Origin: Deltaproteobacteria bacterium
GTDB lineage: Bacteria; Myxococcota_A; Polyangia; Polyangiales; JADJMO01
Length of the DNA stretch: 64,000 bases
Direction of reading: 5' to 3'
Assembly (NCBI GenBank): GCA_025363655.1
Contig: JANYDK010000121.1
Span: 186,001-250,000, forward strand
The notes beneath the pieces were generated by a model that had not been told where the DNA came from, ran no database searches, and was given only the letters and a program-made list of their open reading frames with translations. The first letter of the stretch is position 1; every line of letters begins with the position of its first letter. A program made the position numbers and the translations under genes. Shown here piece after piece: positions 34,993-42,968 of this stretch.

Positions 34993-35556
34993 ATGCTATC
35001 TCGCCTCGCGATGCGCTTCTTGGCGTGCGCGCCGCTCCTCGCTGCGATCCTCGTGGCCGCCCCTTCGGCCTCGGCGAAGGACGCGTTGAAGCGTGTCGGC
35101 GTCACCGGCGGCTTCGCCGGTCTCGCGGGAAACGAAGGCGATTTCTCCGGCTACGGCGGCGGCATCCTCGGCAGCTACGGGCTCTCCGACGCGTGGTCGC
35201 TCGCGGGGAGCGCCTTCATCACCAGCAACCAGGTCACCAAGACCGGCGGTCGCAGTCGCGTCACCTCGCAGGCCCTCGGCTTCGTCTACGCGCTCGACGT
35301 CATCGAGTTCGTGCCCTACTTCGGCGTCTACGCCGGCCTCTACGAAATCGCCGGCGGCGGCGTGACCAAGGCCGACATCAAGCTCGGCGGCCAGCTGGCG
35401 ATCGGGCTCGACTACATCGTCTCGCGCGACCTCATCATCGGCCTCGATCTCCGCGCGCACGCGCTCCCCGCCGACTTCGCCAAGAGCCCCGACAATCCAT
35501 CACCTTTCTATGCAACGACGTTCCTCAAGGCCGAATACGCGTGGGGTTGGTTCTGA
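34993..35556 (+). CDS. Small outer-membrane beta-barrel protein
   Basis: A 187-residue exported protein with signal peptide ending SASA (about residue 28). The rest alternates polar and hydrophobic residues in short strands separated by Gly/Asp turns and ends in AWGWF, an aromatic C-terminus typical of OmpW/OmpX-like barrels. The ATG at 34993 is the likelier start; GTG 34951 overlaps the mutS stop but adds an Arg-rich stretch before the signal, and ATG 35011 is also possible. It probably follows mutS in the same transcript. Function is unknown. Confidence 0.75.
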   Translation: MLSRLAMRFLACAPLLAAILVAAPSASAKDALKRVGVTGGFAGLAGNEGDFSGYGGGILGSYGLSDAWSLAGSAFITSNQVTKTGGRSRVTSQALGFVYALDVIEFVPYFGVYAGLYEIAGGGVTKADIKLGGQLAIGLDYIVSRDLIIGLDLRAHALPADFAKSPDNPSPFYATTFLKAEYAWGWF

Positions 35557-35560
35557 GCCC

Positions 35561-35809
35561 GTGCTCGTGGTCACGCTGTACACGCGTGTCGATTGTCACC
35601 TCTGCGAAGAGGCCAAGGAAGTCATCGACGAGGTCCAGCGGGAACGCCCCTTCGAGCTGGTGGTGCTCGACGTCGACGATGATCCCGCGCTCTTGGCCCT
35701 CTACGATCACGAGGTGCCGGTCATCGCGGTCGATGGGCGCAAGGCCTTCAAGTTCCGGGTGAGCGCGGCGGCTTTGCGACGGAAGCTGGAAAAGGCGGAA
35801 GGGCGTTAG
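35561..35809 (+). CDS. Glutaredoxin-like protein (DUF836 type)
   Basis: An 82-residue thioredoxin-fold protein: strand VVTLYTRVDCHLC with the redox Cys-x2-Cys at residues 12-15, then EEAKEVIDEV helix, VLDVDDDP strand and EVPVIAVDGRK with the cis-Pro. These features match the glutaredoxin-like DUF836 family. GTG at 35561 is chosen because the domain starts there; an ATG at 35510 inside the previous gene is in frame. The last 62 bases overlap the C-terminal coding part of the converging FAD monooxygenase gene. Confidence 0.85.
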   Translation: MLVVTLYTRVDCHLCEEAKEVIDEVQRERPFELVVLDVDDDPALLALYDHEVPVIAVDGRKAFKFRVSAAALRRKLEKAEGR

Positions 35810-37067
35810 CGGCGGGGAGCGTCAGCGACTTGCTGAAGAAGCCGCGCTTGATGCCGCACATCGCCTCGATCATCTGACGGCGCACGAAAGGAATGCGGCT
35901 GCCGATGCCCATGAAGGCGTCGCGGAAGAAGCCGAGCGTCCGGTGATCGGACTGGAAGAACGGCGTCAGCCAGCGCGTCGCGAATTGGTAGAAACGCAGG
36001 TGCGACTTGCGTTTGCGGGAGTAGGCGGCGAGCGCCTCGTCGACCCGCTCGTGGGCGCCGAGGACGTCGGCGAGGACCATCGCATCCATCAGCGCGAGGT
36101 TGCAGCCTTGGCCGAGCTGCGGGCTCATCGCGTGGGCGGCGTCACCGATGTAGACGACGTCGCGCGTGTGCCAACGGGGCATCTGCACGTCGTGATAGGC
36201 GGCGAAGAGGAGATCGCTCGGCGCGTTGATTTGCGCGAGCACTCCCTCGCACTCGGGCATCAGCCGTCGCGCTTCGTCCTTCCAGTTGCCGAGGTCGCCG
36301 CCGCGGATTTCCTCGGCCCGATCGCGTCGCACGCTCCAAAAGAGGCTGACGTGCAGCGGGTCGCGCGCGCTCTCGGCGTTGCCATCGCCTCGCACCTCCG
36401 GTCTCGGTCCACGTCCGGTGGGGAGGAGGCCGAGCATGCGATGCGTGCTCTCGACGACCTGGTAGAGCTCGGCGCGTTCGCGGTAGCTCCCGTCGTGATC
36501 TTCGGCGACGAACCAGAGCGCGCCCCACGGGTAGGGCTTCACGCGCTTCTTCAACTCGCTGTCGGTGTCGTCGCGGAGATGCGACTTGGCGCCGTCGGCG
36601 ACGATGACGAGATCGAACGGTCCGTGCTCGTTGCCCTCCGAGTCGACGAGCAGCTGTTCACCCTTGGCCGTGCGCTTCACGTCCTCGACGCCGACCCCGA
36701 GGCGTAGATCGATCGACGACGATTTGACGCGAGAAAATAGGGCCTGAAAGAGGAGGCCGCGGTGGAGGCCGATGCCGAAGTGCTCGCCGCGGACCGCCGA
36801 GTAGAGGAGCTGCGCCAGTTTCTTGCGCCGGCTCGTCTCGATGCGCAGACCGTCGAGTCGCGAGCCTCGCGGGACGACGGTGTCCCAGAGGCCGAGCCGC
36901 GCGAGCACCGCTTGTCCCGTCGGCTGGAGGATGATGCCCGCGCCGACCGGACCTGGATCGGGGACGCGCTCGAAGAGCGTCACGCTGTGCTCTTGCTCGG
37001 CGAGGAAGAGCGAGACGGCCGGCCCTGCGGTTCCACAGCCGACGACCGCGATGCGACGCCTCTGCAT
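35748..37067 (-). CDS. FAD-dependent monooxygenase, PHBH fold
   Basis: A 439-residue flavoprotein of the UbiH/salicylate hydroxylase group. The N-terminal dinucleotide loop is GCGTAG (residues 10-15). VIVADGAKSHLRD is the DG motif that contacts FAD and NADH, and GDAAHAMSPQLGQGCNLALMD binds the FAD ribityl chain. These enzymes insert one oxygen atom into an aromatic or similar substrate using NAD(P)H. Substrate cannot be told. TATGCT lies eight bases before the ATG. It ends inside the converging glutaredoxin-like gene by 62 bases and precedes doxX in the other orientation of reading, 27 bases after doxX's stop. Confidence 0.9.
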   Translation of the reverse strand: MQRRRIAVVGCGTAGPAVSLFLAEQEHSVTLFERVPDPGPVGAGIILQPTGQAVLARLGLWDTVVPRGSRLDGLRIETSRRKKLAQLLYSAVRGEHFGIGLHRGLLFQALFSRVKSSSIDLRLGVGVEDVKRTAKGEQLLVDSEGNEHGPFDLVIVADGAKSHLRDDTDSELKKRVKPYPWGALWFVAEDHDGSYRERAELYQVVESTHRMLGLLPTGRGPRPEVRGDGNAESARDPLHVSLFWSVRRDRAEEIRGGDLGNWKDEARRLMPECEGVLAQINAPSDLLFAAYHDVQMPRWHTRDVVYIGDAAHAMSPQLGQGCNLALMDAMVLADVLGAHERVDEALAAYSRKRKSHLRFYQFATRWLTPFFQSDHRTLGFFRDAFMGIGSRIPFVRRQMIEAMCGIKRGFFSKSLTLPAANALPPFPASVAKPPRSPGT

Positions 37068-37075
37068 TCGAGCCG

Positions 37076-37081
37076 AGCATA
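37076..37081 (-). promoter_or_regulatory. TATGCT -10-like hexamer
   Basis: On the minus strand TATGCT lies eight bases before the ATG of the FAD monooxygenase. It fits the TANGCT pattern of the window, but overlaps the end of the DoxX-coding region's downstream gap, so co-transcription with doxX remains possible. Confidence 0.3.
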
Positions 37082-37094
37082 CGCGGATGCGCGC

Positions 37095-37499
37095 TCAGCC
37101 GAATCGGCCTTTGCCCTTCGTCACCGACAGCTCGCCCGGCCCGAGCAAGAGAACGGCGATGGCGCCGAAGAAATAGAGGAGCTGCAGCTCGATGGCGGAG
37201 CCGCCGGAGCGCCCGAGCTTGAAGACGTCGCTGGAGTGCGCGAGGCCGACGGCGACCACCATGTTGAAGGCGAACACCGCGCTCGCCCAGCGCGTGGCGA
37301 ACCCGATGATGATGAGGATGGGCGCCACCACCTCACCGAAGAGGACGCCGTATCCGACGAAGGCGGGGAGATGACCCTTCACCAAGCTGGGGATGGTCTC
37401 GAAGTGGCGGAGCTTCGAGATTCCGTGGAGCAACATCAGCCCACCGAGCGTCACGCGGAGAACGAGACGCCCGGTGTCTTCGAGTCGAGTCTGAGCCAT
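37095..37499 (-). CDS. DoxX family membrane protein
   Basis: A 134-residue, four-helix membrane protein of the DoxX/MauE superfamily. It has RLVLRVTLGGLMLLHGISKL at the first helix, EVVAPILIIIGFATR before the second, and a short cytoplasmic end. DoxX relatives are linked to quinone/thiol redox chemistry or membrane integrity. It lies 28 bases upstream of the FAD monooxygenase on the same strand and may be co-transcribed with it, which would fit a redox role. Confidence 0.85.
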   Translation of the reverse strand: MAQTRLEDTGRLVLRVTLGGLMLLHGISKLRHFETIPSLVKGHLPAFVGYGVLFGEVVAPILIIIGFATRWASAVFAFNMVVAVGLAHSSDVFKLGRSGGSAIELQLLYFFGAIAVLLLGPGELSVTKGKGRFG

Positions 37500-37574
37500 C
37501 TCCCGGCTCTAGCATCGCCTTCGATACGCGTCCGCGAGGCTCGACTCGACTTCTTTTCGTTTCGCCAAAACACA

Positions 37575-38099
37575 TTAACAGGCGAACACTTGCGGCCAGC
37601 GCGTGAGCGTCGGTGCGCGACGGAGCAGATCGCGCTCGGCGAGGGTCAGTCGACGCTTCACGTGCACCGACTGACGGCCGAGCCCGAACTCGGTGAGCTC
37701 ACGGCCGACGTCGCCGATTTCGTGGAGCGCGGCGCCGACGAGGATGCGCAGGTGCTCGACCGGCACGCTCGCGAGGGCCGCGCGCTCGTGCGTCGCGGTG
37801 AACGGATCGCGCACGAGGATGGTGAGCGAGGCGTGCCAGCGCTCTTCGCCCGACGTCAGCTCGACGGCGAGCACCGAAGCGAGATGGACGCCGTGCACCC
37901 AACGCTCGCGGCGACAAGCGTGGTCGGGGAGGTCACCGACGCGGACCGGATGACGGAGCGCCTGGTGATGACGCTCGGCGAGATAGGAGCACTTGCGAAC
38001 GTCGCCCTGGAGGCGAACGAGGTCACGGTGATTGCCGGTACGAAGGAGCTGACGGAGAGCGTCTGCCGTCGAAACGATCGATTCGATCTTGATTGCCAT
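37575..38099 (-). CDS. Uncharacterised protein
   Basis: A 174-residue protein with the strong G/C third-position bias of real genes in this region, so it is very likely coding. No signal peptide or membrane helix. Central beta-type segment (HASLTILVRDPF) and a C-terminal half rich in Glu, Arg and Leu (about 105-160) with VHVKRRLTLAERDLLRR; it ends with a cysteine. I recognise no family. A TATTCT hexamer lies four bases before its ATG. Confidence 0.7.
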   Translation of the reverse strand: MAIKIESIVSTADALRQLLRTGNHRDLVRLQGDVRKCSYLAERHHQALRHPVRVGDLPDHACRRERWVHGVHLASVLAVELTSGEERWHASLTILVRDPFTATHERAALASVPVEHLRILVGAALHEIGDVGRELTEFGLGRQSVHVKRRLTLAERDLLRRAPTLTRWPQVFAC

Positions 38100-38279
38100 G
38101 AAGAGAATATGCGTCCGCGATCGAGGGAACGCTACTCGACCATGGACAGTAAATGTCCGTTCAGTGTGGCGTATTTACATCAATAATTCGAGTAGTTACG
38201 ACAGATATATAGCCTCATGATGAACAAGATGCGTGATGCTGCGCGGAGTTGCCGGATCATGCGATACTCGCCCTCACTC
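38100..38279. promoter_or_regulatory. AT-rich promoter region with inverted repeats
   Basis: This gap between two divergent genes is clearly richer in A and T than its surroundings (for example GTATTTACATCAATAATTC). It holds a perfect 5-base inverted repeat GGACA-N5-TGTCC (38144-38158), and an 8-base pair CTACTCGA (38132-38139) and TCGAGTAG (38188-38195) placed 48 bases apart. TATATA lies at 38206-38211. It is the likely control region of the abundant OmpA-type gene, and the repeats could be operator sites. No -35 at standard spacing is seen. Confidence 0.5.
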
Positions 38280-40067
38280 ATGACGAAGCGATTCGCCACC
38301 CATGCTTCTGCGGTTGCCCTCGCCCTCTCTTCGGTCCTCGTCGGCGGCGGTGCGTCCGCGCAGACCGGCGGCTTCGCGCTCGACAAGTTCGACCCTTCCG
38401 AACGAGGCTCGCACTGGTTCGTGGCCGACTCGATGGACTTCCGCGGCAAGTTGCGCGGCGCCATCGGCATCGTCGAGAGCCTCGCCTACAAGCCGCTCGT
38501 CGCCTACAACCTCGACGGCAGCGAACGCTCGGCGCTGGTGAAGATGCAGCTCACGTCGCACCTCGGCGGCTCGCTCGTCGTCGCCGATCGCTTCCGCTTC
38601 GGCGTCGACATCCCCTTCTATTACCAGCAGGGTGACGGCGGCACGATCGGCGGCGTCAACTACGACTCCCCGAAGTCGACGGCGTTCGGCGACGTGCGCA
38701 TCGGCGCCGACGTCGGCATCATCGGCACCTTCGGCGATCCGTTCACGCTCGGCGCCGGTCTCCGCGCGTTCCTTCCCACGGGCAGTCGCGATGCGTTCGC
38801 GGGTGACGGCAAGCTGCGCATCGGTCCGCACGTTACCGTCGCCGGCACCGTCTCGTCGTTCGTCTACTCGGCCTCCATCGGCACCCTCTATCGCGCGCAG
38901 AACGACGGCTTCGCCGGCACGCCGACGGGAAGCGAGCTCTCGTTCCAGGCCGCGGCGGGTCTTCGCATCCTCGACACCAAGTTGGTGATCGGACCCGAGA
39001 TTTACGGCACCACCCTCGTCTCCGGCGACGCGTTGTTCAAGCGTCTGACGACGCCGGCCGAGGTCATCTTCGGCGGGCACTACACGGCCGGTGCATTTCG
39101 CGTCGGCCTCGGGTTCGGTCCCGGCCTCACGCGTGGCCTCGGTTCACCGCAGTTCCGCGCGCTCCTCTCGCTCGAGTGGGCGCCTCCCTACGAGGAAGCG
39201 GTCGCGGCGCCGAGCGTCGGCGATCGTGACGGCGACGGCGTGCTCGACGACGCCGACGCTTGCATCGACGTCCCCGGAAAGAAGACGAGCGATCCGAAGA
39301 CCAACGGCTGTCCGGCCGATCGCGACAAGGACGGCATCGAGGACGAAGAGGACTCGTGCCCCGACGTCCCCGGCGTGAAGACGAGCGATCCGAAGACCAA
39401 CGGTTGTCCGCCCGACAAGGACAAGGACAAGGACGGCATCGAAGATCAGGTCGACGCCTGCCCCGAAGTGCCAGGCCCGAAGGATCCCGATCCGAAGAAG
39501 AATGGCTGCCCGCCCGACCGTGACGGTGACGGCATCCAGGACGATCGCGACGCTTGCCCCGACGTGCCTGGCGTCAAGACCGACGACCCGGCGACGCACG
39601 GCTGCCCGCCCGACAAGGACAAGGACGGCGTGCTCGATCCCGAGGACGCTTGTCCGGACGATCCGGGGCCGAAGGATCCTGATCCGAAGAAGAACGGCTG
39701 CCCGGCGGTCATCATCGTCCAGGGTCAGCTGAAGATCCTCGAGCAGGTGAAGTTCAAGACCGGCAGCGCGGTCATTCTCCCCGAGAGCGACGCCATCCTC
39801 AGCGCGGTGGCGAAGACGCTGACGGCGCACGCCGAGATCACCAAGCTGCGCGTCGAAGGTCACACCGACAACAAGGGCTCGCCGGCCGCCAACATGACGC
39901 TGAGCAAGAACCGCGCGGCGTCGGTCATGGCGTGGCTCGTCAAGCACGGCATCGACAAGAAGCGCCTGACGAGCGCCGGCTTCGGTCAGGACAAGCCGAT
40001 CGACAGCAACACCACGGAAGAAGGGCGGAAGAACAACCGCCGCGTCGAGTTCCACATCGAGGAGTAG
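38280..40067 (+). CDS. OmpA family protein with thrombospondin type 3 repeats
   Basis: A 595-residue outer-membrane protein. Signal peptide (about 1-27, ending ASAQ), a beta-barrel of about 300 residues, then five Asp-rich type 3 repeats (DRDGDGVLDDADAC and relatives, about 315-465) that bind calcium, and an OmpA domain (about 485-590, GHTDNKG at the peptidoglycan-binding site, NRRVEFHI end). It should span the outer membrane and clip onto the cell wall. The ATG at 38280 gives a clean signal peptide; ATG 38217 or 38259 would add up to 21 residues. Probably an abundant structural porin-like protein. Confidence 0.9.
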   Translation: MTKRFATHASAVALALSSVLVGGGASAQTGGFALDKFDPSERGSHWFVADSMDFRGKLRGAIGIVESLAYKPLVAYNLDGSERSALVKMQLTSHLGGSLVVADRFRFGVDIPFYYQQGDGGTIGGVNYDSPKSTAFGDVRIGADVGIIGTFGDPFTLGAGLRAFLPTGSRDAFAGDGKLRIGPHVTVAGTVSSFVYSASIGTLYRAQNDGFAGTPTGSELSFQAAAGLRILDTKLVIGPEIYGTTLVSGDALFKRLTTPAEVIFGGHYTAGAFRVGLGFGPGLTRGLGSPQFRALLSLEWAPPYEEAVAAPSVGDRDGDGVLDDADACIDVPGKKTSDPKTNGCPADRDKDGIEDEEDSCPDVPGVKTSDPKTNGCPPDKDKDKDGIEDQVDACPEVPGPKDPDPKKNGCPPDRDGDGIQDDRDACPDVPGVKTDDPATHGCPPDKDKDGVLDPEDACPDDPGPKDPDPKKNGCPAVIIVQGQLKILEQVKFKTGSAVILPESDAILSAVAKTLTAHAEITKLRVEGHTDNKGSPAANMTLSKNRAASVMAWLVKHGIDKKRLTSAGFGQDKPIDSNTTEEGRKNNRRVEFHIEE

Positions 40068-40098
40068 TCGCTCGAACTGGGCGATCGGTGACGCCGAC

Positions 40099-40662
40099 TC
40101 AGACGTTCGTCGTCCAAGTCGGCGTGCCGATCATCTCGCGCAAGGACAACTCTCCGGCCTCGACTACGCCGATCCAGTGAGCGCGGTTGCGATCGACGCC
40201 TCGGCGTGCGGCAGGCCGAAGCTCGTGGAGTTGCCCGTGGAGCCACACTTCTTCGATCTCGGCGCGAGGATCGGCGACGAGCGTGCGCACGACCTCGGCG
40301 ACGTCGGCGCACGTGCCCTCGCGCTTCGCCAGGCGACAGCCCGTGATGTGGACGAGGAGCACCTCTTCGCCGAGCGTGCGCACGTCGACGGCGTAGCGAT
40401 AGTGCTGCCACGGCGCGCTGCCCATGTGGTTGTCGACCTCGTCGTCGGGCGCGAGGAGTTGCCGTAAGTGAAGGCATGCGACGTGGGCGTCGGCGCGACA
40501 ACGGACGGCGACCACGAGCGGCTCGCTCGCGCACCAGGATTCGAAGCCGCAATCGCGTTCGACGTCGCTCCAGAAACGCCGACCGATGCGCACGGTGCCG
40601 GCGATCGCGAGGTAGGTGAGGAGGCCGAGGAGGAGCTCCACGTTCGATGACTCCGATCGCAT
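40099..40662 (-). CDS. Uncharacterised protein with N-terminal hydrophobic segment
   Basis: A 187-residue protein with G/C-biased codons. One hydrophobic stretch (about residues 9-24, LLLGLLTYLAIAGTV) may be a membrane anchor. The rest is rich in charged residues and histidine, with words LVVAVRCRADAHVACLHL, HYRYAVDVRTLGEEVLLV and AEIEEVWLHGQLHELRP, and pairs of cysteines. I do not recognise a family. It converges with the OmpA-type gene with 31 bases between stops and diverges from an adenylate cyclase gene. Confidence 0.7.
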   Translation of the reverse strand: MRSESSNVELLLGLLTYLAIAGTVRIGRRFWSDVERDCGFESWCASEPLVVAVRCRADAHVACLHLRQLLAPDDEVDNHMGSAPWQHYRYAVDVRTLGEEVLLVHITGCRLAKREGTCADVAEVVRTLVADPRAEIEEVWLHGQLHELRPAARRGVDRNRAHWIGVVEAGELSLREMIGTPTWTTNV

Positions 40663-40747
40663 TCTCGCTTCGCCAAAGATGGCTTCGCAACTCTGGTCGC
40701 TGCCCGCTCGGAAAAAATCAGAGCGAAACGAAACCGCGCGGCTGACG

Positions 40748-40753
40748 TACGCT
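40748..40753 (+). promoter_or_regulatory. TACGCT -10-like hexamer before the second cyclase gene
   Basis: TACGCT lies 12 bases before the ATG at 40766, and the ribosome site GGAGA (40755-40759) follows it at once. If it is the -10, the transcript would start within or next to the ribosome site. Confidence 0.35.
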
Positions 40754-40765
40754 CCGGAGATCGCC

Positions 40766-42943
40766 ATGGGGGACGACGAAAACCGAACGGCGCGTCCGAT
40801 GCTCACGCTGCGTGGTGTCTTCGCGGGGAGCGTCCTCGTCGTCGCCGGCATCGTCGCCGCGGTCGGGTACGTCGCCCTCGATGGCACGCAGCGGACCATC
40901 CTCGAAGCGGCGCAGCAGCAGCGCGCGGCCGGCGCCGAGCACGTGGCGATCGGCGTGCGCAACGAGCTCGAGCGTGCCGAGCGGGCGCTGCGCGAGCTCG
41001 AAGCACCGATCGCGGCGGGGGCGTTCGACATCGGCGATCCGCGCGTCGTCGAGGCCGCGCTCTTCGCGCAGGTCGCGGCCGATTCGCGCATCGCCGAGGC
41101 GACCTTCACCGGTGCGCGACGCACCAGCTTCGGCCCCGACGGGATGAGCGTCCTCGAGCCGGCCGGTCGCTTCCAGGTCAGCGTGCTTCGTCAGGGGCTC
41201 GGCGGGGCCGAGCGCATCGTGACGCGTCGATTGACGATGGAGGCGGGCGCGTTCGTGCTCGACGTGCGCGAGCGTCCGCCGGGGAGCACGCTCTTCGAGG
41301 CAGCCTTCGCGCGCGGCGACGCTCCTCCCGATCCGACGCTGCACCTCACGTTCGCCACCACCGCGTCGCAACGGTTTCACCTGCGGGCGATTTGGAGCGA
41401 TTTGCAGTGGGCCGAGGCCGATCTCGCGCTGCCATCCGAGTCGCGACGCATCGAGGTGACGGTGCAGAAGGCCGTCGAGACGTCGGGCGGAGAGCTCCTC
41501 GGCGTCGTCCGCGTCGGCATGTTCACGGAAGAGGTCGACGCCATCGTCCGTCGTCACGAAGGGGTGAGCGATGCCCATCGCGTCTTTCTCTTCGACGACG
41601 AAGGTCGTTTGGTCACGCGCCTCGGCGACGCCGATCGTCTGACGGTGCAAGGCGACGACCTCCGCATCGCGCCGGCGACGCTCCCCGAGGAGATCGCGCG
41701 GGCGCTGGCGACGAAAGAGGCGCACGCGCTGACGCAAGATGGGATGCGCACGACGGTCGCGTTCGACGTCGGTGGTCGGCGCTACTTGGGCACGTTCCAA
41801 GCGCTGATGCGCCCGACCCATTGGAACGTCGGCGTGGTGGTGCCCGAGGACGCGTACACCGGTGAGCTCTCGCGGCAACGTCGACGCGCGATCGTCGTCT
41901 TCGCCGCGGTGCTCGCGCTCATCGCCGCGATCGGTCTCGTCACCATGCGCGCGATTCGTCGTGGCCTCGCCGAGATCGTCGACGGCACCGGTCGCGTGCG
42001 TGCGTTCGACTTCGCCGCGCGTCGCAGCACGAGCCCCTTCCGCGATGTCCAAGAGGCGATGGACGGGCTCGAGCGCGCCAAGACGGTGCTCCGCGCGATC
42101 GGGAAATACGTGCCGATTTCACTGGTGAGGCAGCTCTTCGAAGCGAACGAAGAGCCCGCGCTCGGTGGTGAGCCCGCGCGCATCGCGATGATGTTCACCG
42201 ACATCGAGGGGTTCACGTCGCTCTCCGAGGTCTTGCCGCCGACGGCGCTCGCCAAGGCGCTCGGGGCCTATCTCGAGGCGATGACCGACGCCGTCGAAGA
42301 GAACGAAGGGACCGTCGACAAGTTCATCGGCGACGCGGTGATGGCGATCTGGAACGCGCCGAAGACGTGCACCTCACCGGCGCGGAAGGCGTGCGAGGGC
42401 GTCCTCCGCTGTCTCGAGCGCACGCGCGATCTCTACGCATCCGATGCGTGGAAGGGGCTCGCGCCGATGATCACGCGCTACGGGGTGCACGAGGACGACG
42501 TGCTCGTCGGTCACTTCGGCGCGCCGACGCGCTTCTCCTACACCGCCCTCGGCGACGGCGTGAACCTCGCCGCGCGACTCGAAGGACTGTGCAAGCAATA
42601 CGGCGTCATCACCTTGGTGAGCGAGGTCGTCGCCAAGCAGGTGAAGGACGACCACTTGCTCCGTCACGTCGATCGCGTCGCGGTGAAGGGCAAGTCTCGC
42701 GCGGTCGAGGTCTACGAGCTCATCGGGCGACGCGGCGAGGAGGATGCGCGTGAGGCCTTCATCGAGCCCTACGAGCGCGCGCTCGATCGCTATTTCGCCC
42801 GTGATTTTGCCGGTGCGCTGGCGATCGTGGCGCCGATGACAGGCGACCCGCCGAGCGTCGTCCTCGCCAAGCGATGTCAGTCCCTCGTCGAGGTGCCGCC
42901 GCCCGAATCGTGGGACGGCGTCTTCGTCGCAAAGTCGAAGTAG
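40766..42943 (+). CDS. Membrane adenylate cyclase, class III, with large periplasmic sensor
   Basis: A 725-residue cyclase. A first helix (about 17-37), a periplasmic sensor of about 330 residues of double-Cache or CHASE type, a second helix (about 374-393), a HAMP-like linker, and a class III domain (about 470-660). Catalytic aspartates in MMFTDIEGF (about 478) and GTVDKFIGD, and the Lys/Asp adenine pair in DKFIGD and YTALGDGVN, predict cAMP. A C-terminal tail of about 60 residues follows. Sensor and tail differ from the cyclase at 8543, so the two respond to different signals. Start ATG has GGAGA seven bases upstream. Confidence 0.9.
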   Translation: MGDDENRTARPMLTLRGVFAGSVLVVAGIVAAVGYVALDGTQRTILEAAQQQRAAGAEHVAIGVRNELERAERALRELEAPIAAGAFDIGDPRVVEAALFAQVAADSRIAEATFTGARRTSFGPDGMSVLEPAGRFQVSVLRQGLGGAERIVTRRLTMEAGAFVLDVRERPPGSTLFEAAFARGDAPPDPTLHLTFATTASQRFHLRAIWSDLQWAEADLALPSESRRIEVTVQKAVETSGGELLGVVRVGMFTEEVDAIVRRHEGVSDAHRVFLFDDEGRLVTRLGDADRLTVQGDDLRIAPATLPEEIARALATKEAHALTQDGMRTTVAFDVGGRRYLGTFQALMRPTHWNVGVVVPEDAYTGELSRQRRRAIVVFAAVLALIAAIGLVTMRAIRRGLAEIVDGTGRVRAFDFAARRSTSPFRDVQEAMDGLERAKTVLRAIGKYVPISLVRQLFEANEEPALGGEPARIAMMFTDIEGFTSLSEVLPPTALAKALGAYLEAMTDAVEENEGTVDKFIGDAVMAIWNAPKTCTSPARKACEGVLRCLERTRDLYASDAWKGLAPMITRYGVHEDDVLVGHFGAPTRFSYTALGDGVNLAARLEGLCKQYGVITLVSEVVAKQVKDDHLLRHVDRVAVKGKSRAVEVYELIGRRGEEDAREAFIEPYERALDRYFARDFAGALAIVAPMTGDPPSVVLAKRCQSLVEVPPPESWDGVFVAKSK

Positions 42944-42968
42944 TCAGGCGAGCTCAGGCGCGTTTTAC

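Noticed and set aside
36762-38186. A 474-codon plus-strand frame across doxX and its neighbours
   Set aside because: It runs antisense to doxX, part of the monooxygenase gene and the uncharacterised 37575-38099 gene, all of which have better codon bias or motifs.
38100-38279. The AT-rich island as a sign of horizontal transfer
   Set aside because: Only the gap is AT-rich. The flanking genes have normal host codon bias and no mobile-element remnants or flanking direct repeats were seen.
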